DNA of 8,905 nucleotides, from the NCBI RefSeq assembly GCF_937876455.1, contig NZ_CALFIG010000214.1, positions 1 to 8,905 of the forward strand, read 5' to 3'. Positions within the stretch are counted from its first letter, which is position 1; the number at the start of each line of letters is the position of its first letter. Source of the DNA: an uncultured Flavobacterium sp. (GTDB lineage Bacteria; Bacteroidota; Bacteroidia; Flavobacteriales; Flavobacteriaceae). Made by a program: the position numbers and the translations under genes. The notes under the pieces were generated by a model. That model had not been told where the DNA came from. It searched no databases and was given only the letters and a program-made list of their open reading frames with translations. Positions 6,867 through 8,905 of this stretch are shown piece by piece.

Positions 6867-6964
6867 AAGTTCCAAAAAATAAATTCCAAATTCCAAGCAC
6901 TAACTATCAACATATTAGTACATTATTTGGGATTTGGGATTTACGTATTGGGACTTATTTTTTT
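6867..6964 (+). repeat. Long heptad-based inverted repeat with T-tract between rpsB and tsf (attenuator or intergenic repeat)
   Basis: The arms 6867-6896 and 6927-6956 pair over 30 positions with 3 mismatches and 3 G-U pairs, around a 30-nt loop that holds its own 5-bp stem (ACTAA 6899-6903 with TTAGT 6915-6919). The left arm carries TTCC three times (6870, 6884, 6891) and the right arm GGGA three times (6929, 6936, 6950); two of each are spaced 7 nt apart as AAATTCC and TTTGGGA units. Seven Ts (6958-6964) follow the stem after one base, as in an intrinsic terminator. The remaining gap before tsf (6965-7005) has no recognisable promoter, so tsf probably depends on read-through or processing of the upstream transcript. 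It could also be a dispersed flavobacterial intergenic repeat; only a genome-wide search can tell. Confidence 0.75.
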
Positions 6965-7005
6965 ACAAAACACAATACAATTATTAACTTATAAAAATAA
7001 ATAAA

Positions 7006-7827
7006 ATGTCAATCACTGCTGCTGACGTAAATAAATTAAGAACCATCACCGGTGCTGGTATGATGGATTGTAAAAAAGCACTTGTTGAGGCTGAAGGAGA
7101 TTTTGATAAAGCTATCGAAATTTTAAGAAAAAAAGGTCAAAAAGTAGCTGCTAACCGTTCTGACAGAGAATCTTCTGAAGGTGCAGTTATTGCTGCTGTA
7201 AATGCTGACAGCACTGTAGGTGTTGTTGTTTCATTAAACTGCGAAACTGATTTTGTTGGTAAAAATGAAGGGTTTATTAAACTAGCAACTGATTTAGCAC
7301 AACAAGCTTTAAACTATGCTGATAAAGATGCTTTCTTAGCTTCTGACTTTGGTGGAATCACTGTTAATGAAAAATTAATGGAGCAAACTGGAGTTATTGG
7401 TGAGAAAATCGAAATTGGTGCTTTCGAAAGATTAGAAGGTGCTTTCATTAATTCATACATTCATGCTGGAAACAGAATTGCTACTTTAGTAGCGCTTTCT
7501 GCTAAAGTTGCTGGTGGAGATGAAGCTGCAAGAAACGTGGCTATGCAAGCTGCCGCTATGGCTCCTATTGCCTTAGACGAAAACGGCGTAGACGCTTCAA
7601 TCATTGAAAAAGAAATTGAAATCGCTAAAGATCAATTAAGAGCTGAAGGTAAACCAGAAGCAATGTTAGACAATATTGCTAAAGGAAAAATTGGACGTTT
7701 CTTTAAAGATAACACTTTAGTAAACCAAGATTACATCAAAGATAGCTCTATGAGTGTGGCTGCTTATGTTAAATCTATTGACGGTGCATTAACTGTTACT
7801 GGATTTAAAAGAGTTGCATTAGCATAA
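7006..7827 (+). CDS. tsf: Elongation factor Ts
   Basis: EF-Ts is the guanine nucleotide exchange factor that recycles EF-Tu-GDP in the cytoplasm. The 273-residue product has the N-terminal UBA-like module (about 1-45, ITAADVNKLRTITGAGMMDCKKALVEAEGD) followed by KGQKVAANRSDRESSEGAV (43-61) and the core motif LNCETDFVGKNEGF (77-90). The Asp-Phe pair D82-F83 corresponds to the residues that press on the EF-Tu magnesium site in E. coli. The dimerisation subdomains follow, with YIHAGNRIATLVAL, and the protein closes with AKDQLRAEGKPEAMLDNIAKGKIGRFFKDNTLVNQDYIKD. It is last in the ribosomal operon, separated from rpsB by the long hairpin and ended by a strong terminator. Start ATG 7006 matches the usual N-terminus (MSITAADV). 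Nothing is broken or unusual in the coding part. Confidence 0.98.
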   Translation: MSITAADVNKLRTITGAGMMDCKKALVEAEGDFDKAIEILRKKGQKVAANRSDRESSEGAVIAAVNADSTVGVVVSLNCETDFVGKNEGFIKLATDLAQQALNYADKDAFLASDFGGITVNEKLMEQTGVIGEKIEIGAFERLEGAFINSYIHAGNRIATLVALSAKVAGGDEAARNVAMQAAAMAPIALDENGVDASIIEKEIEIAKDQLRAEGKPEAMLDNIAKGKIGRFFKDNTLVNQDYIKDSSMSVAAYVKSIDGALTVTGFKRVALA

Positions 7828-7851
7828 TATCTTATAAAATAGTATATCTTT

Positions 7852-7883
7852 AGACTGTCATTTTTAATGACAGTCTTTTTTTT
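7852..7883 (+). terminator. Intrinsic terminator of the rplM-rpsI-rpsB-tsf operon
   Basis: An 11-bp perfect stem, AGACTGTCATT (7852-7862) with AATGACAGTCT (7866-7876), closes a TTT loop and is followed by an eight-T run (7876-7883). It starts 24 nt after the tsf stop. It also contains the first possible ATG (7867-7869) of the next reading frame, which is why that ATG was not used as a start. Confidence 0.93.
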
Positions 7884-7887
7884 GCCT

Positions 7888-8784
7888 ATGGAAACAAAAA
7901 ACACAAAATGGATTATACTTACCATACTAGCTTTAGTATGGGGAAGTTCTTTTATACTTATGAAAAGAGGCCTAGACGGTGGTTTAACTCCTTATCAATT
8001 AGGTGCATTTAGAATAATTTTTACTTCTATCTTTTTATTAAGTATTGGATGGAAAGAATTAAAAAACATAACAAAAGCTAATGTAGTCCCTATTTTTTTT
8101 GCAGGATTATTGGGCAATTTTCTACCTATATTCTTGTTCGCATTAGCTCAAACGCAAATTAGTAGTTCTATTAGTTCTACACTAAATTCATTTACTCCTC
8201 TTAACACCTTACTCATTGGAAGTGTGTTTTTTGGGCTTACTTTTACAAAGCGTCATGTTTTTGGTATATTATTAGGAATTATTGGGTGTATCATACTTGT
8301 ATATGCAGGAGCTTCCGGAAACCCTTCTAAAAATTATTGGTACACAATTTTAGTACTTATTGCCACTTGGTGTTATGCAAGCAACATCAATCTAGTAAAA
8401 AAACACCTTTCAGATGTTACGCCTTTCACTATAACTGTTGGAAATTTTGCTTTTTTATTAGTGCCTGCCCTTTGTATTTTATATTTTACCGATTTTTCTT
8501 GGAATGTTAGTTCTATCTCTTCAAGTGAATTCCCTAATTCATTTGGCACCATTCATCCCTTATTTTATGTCGCTATTCTAGGCATAGTTGGAACTGGTTT
8601 GGCTAATATTTATTTTTACAAACTTATTCAACTATCCTCCCCCATTTTTGCATCAAATGTGACCTATCTTATTCCTGTGGTGGCTACTTTTTGGAGTGTA
8701 TTAGACCACGAAGGGGTAACAACTATACAACTCTTTGGTACGCTAATTATTTTAATAGGTGTATATATAACTAATAAAAAATAA
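7888..8784 (+). CDS. EamA/DMT-superfamily membrane transporter
   Basis: 298-residue inner-membrane protein with two EamA halves (about residues 10-140 and 152-295) and roughly ten hydrophobic segments, the layout of the drug/metabolite transporter superfamily. The first helix carries ILALVWGSSFILMKRGL, the typical opening, and the fourth region SSSISSTLNSFTPLNTLLIG fits the conserved EamA pattern ahead of helix 4. The second half repeats the theme (ATWCYASNINLVKKHL; LSSPIFASNVTYLIPVVATFWSVL). Members export amino acids, metabolites or drugs, but sequence alone does not fix the substrate. The frame extends to an ATG at 7867, inside the terminator stem of the previous operon; the ATG at 7888 (METKNTKW), just past the T-run, is preferred. 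No clear TAnnTTTG promoter precedes it, so it may be read by terminator leak-through or a weak promoter. It is convergent with the ABC ATPase gene. Confidence 0.9.
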   Translation: METKNTKWIILTILALVWGSSFILMKRGLDGGLTPYQLGAFRIIFTSIFLLSIGWKELKNITKANVVPIFFAGLLGNFLPIFLFALAQTQISSSISSTLNSFTPLNTLLIGSVFFGLTFTKRHVFGILLGIIGCIILVYAGASGNPSKNYWYTILVLIATWCYASNINLVKKHLSDVTPFTITVGNFAFLLVPALCILYFTDFSWNVSSISSSEFPNSFGTIHPLFYVAILGIVGTGLANIYFYKLIQLSSPIFASNVTYLIPVVATFWSVLDHEGVTTIQLFGTLIILIGVYITNKK

Positions 8785-8818
8785 AAAAGGAGCTTCTTAA
8801 AATTGAAGCTCCTTTTTT
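8783..8818. terminator. Bidirectional intrinsic terminator between the DMT transporter and the ABC ATPase gene
   Basis: The arm at 8783-8796 (six As then GGAGCTTC) is the exact reverse complement of 8805-8818 (GAAGCTCC then six Ts), a 14-bp stem around an 8-nt loop. The flanking A and T runs supply a U-tract in both directions, suiting the convergent genes. The transporter's stop codon overlaps the first bases of the stem. Confidence 0.92.
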
Positions 8819-8822
8819 ATCA

Positions 8823-8905
8823 TTAAATATCCCGATATTCTTTGCCGGTCATAGCAATAAAAACATCTTCCAGACTAGCGGCTTTAACCTCTTTTTTGCG
8901 TTCAA
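8823..8905 (-). CDS. ABC transporter ATP-binding protein, C-terminal end only (cut by window)
   Basis: Only the last 26 codons and the TAA stop are in the window; the rest lies beyond the right edge. The visible peptide ends with AASLEDVFIAMTGKEYRDI. A C-terminal SLEDVF.x.TG(R/K) motif is characteristic of ATPases of ABC-2-type exporters (DrrA/CcmA-like, the multidrug or polysaccharide export branch), where it follows the nucleotide-binding domain. No Walker motif is visible, so the call rests on this tail alone. A permease gene would be expected nearby, outside the window. Transcription ends at the shared terminator just beyond the stop codon. Confidence 0.72.
   Translation of the reverse strand, partial: ERKKEVKAASLEDVFIAMTGKEYRDI

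Noticed and set aside
6683..6913. 76-codon minus-strand open frame over the end of rpsB and the following gap
   Set aside because: It is a shadow of rpsB plus the inverted repeat; the peptide shows no domain and no promoter is apparent.
1..8905. Search for mobile elements, CRISPR arrays, tRNA or rRNA genes, toxin-antitoxin or defence genes
   Set aside because: No transposase, regular spacer-repeat pattern, tRNA-like cloverleaf or defence-type protein is seen; the window is filled by core housekeeping genes with short gaps.

Overview
The window looks like ordinary chromosome from a member of the Flavobacteriaceae (Bacteroidota). The sequence is AT-rich and start codons lack Shine-Dalgarno sites. 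Several genes are preceded by the Bacteroidota-type -7 box TAnnTTTG. RodA, the tail-specific protease, the LacI-type regulator and the gene order rplM-rpsI-rpsB-tsf all read as flavobacterial from memory of these families; no database search was possible.

Layout. The left edge holds the 3' part of rodA (+), a peptidoglycan polymerase for cell elongation. It faces a C-terminal processing protease gene (prc, -) across a perfect 18-bp bidirectional terminator. prc is divergent from surE (+, 5'/3'-nucleotidase), with candidate -7 boxes for the two genes back to back. surE runs tail to tail into a LacI-family regulator gene (-), overlapping it by 6 nt. The regulator is in turn divergent from the translation operon rplM-rpsI-rpsB-tsf (+). 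That operon ends at a clear intrinsic terminator, followed by an EamA/DMT-type membrane transporter gene (+). Another bidirectional terminator separates this from the C-terminal end of an ABC transporter ATPase gene (-) cut by the right edge. No gene-free stretch exceeds 300 bases; the longest are about 130-150 bases and are described as features.

How the genes fit together. The core is the four-gene translation operon: large-subunit protein uL13 and small-subunit protein uS9 (translationally coupled through TAATG), uS2, and elongation factor Ts. It has a textbook Bacteroidota promoter (TTTG-N19-TACTTTTG). Two of its internal gaps hold strong RNA-fold candidates: a bulged hairpin ahead of rpsB, and a long near-palindrome with a T-tract between rpsB and tsf. 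These are the most interesting signals here, because they could tune uS2 and EF-Ts separately from uL13 and uS9. Envelope functions (rodA, prc) and housekeeping (surE) fill the left side.

I found no mobile element, CRISPR array, tRNA or rRNA, no defence-like module and no evidence of a wholly new system. Start codons for rplM (GTG) and the DMT transporter (second in-frame ATG) were set shorter than the longest open frames, for reasons given in the entries.
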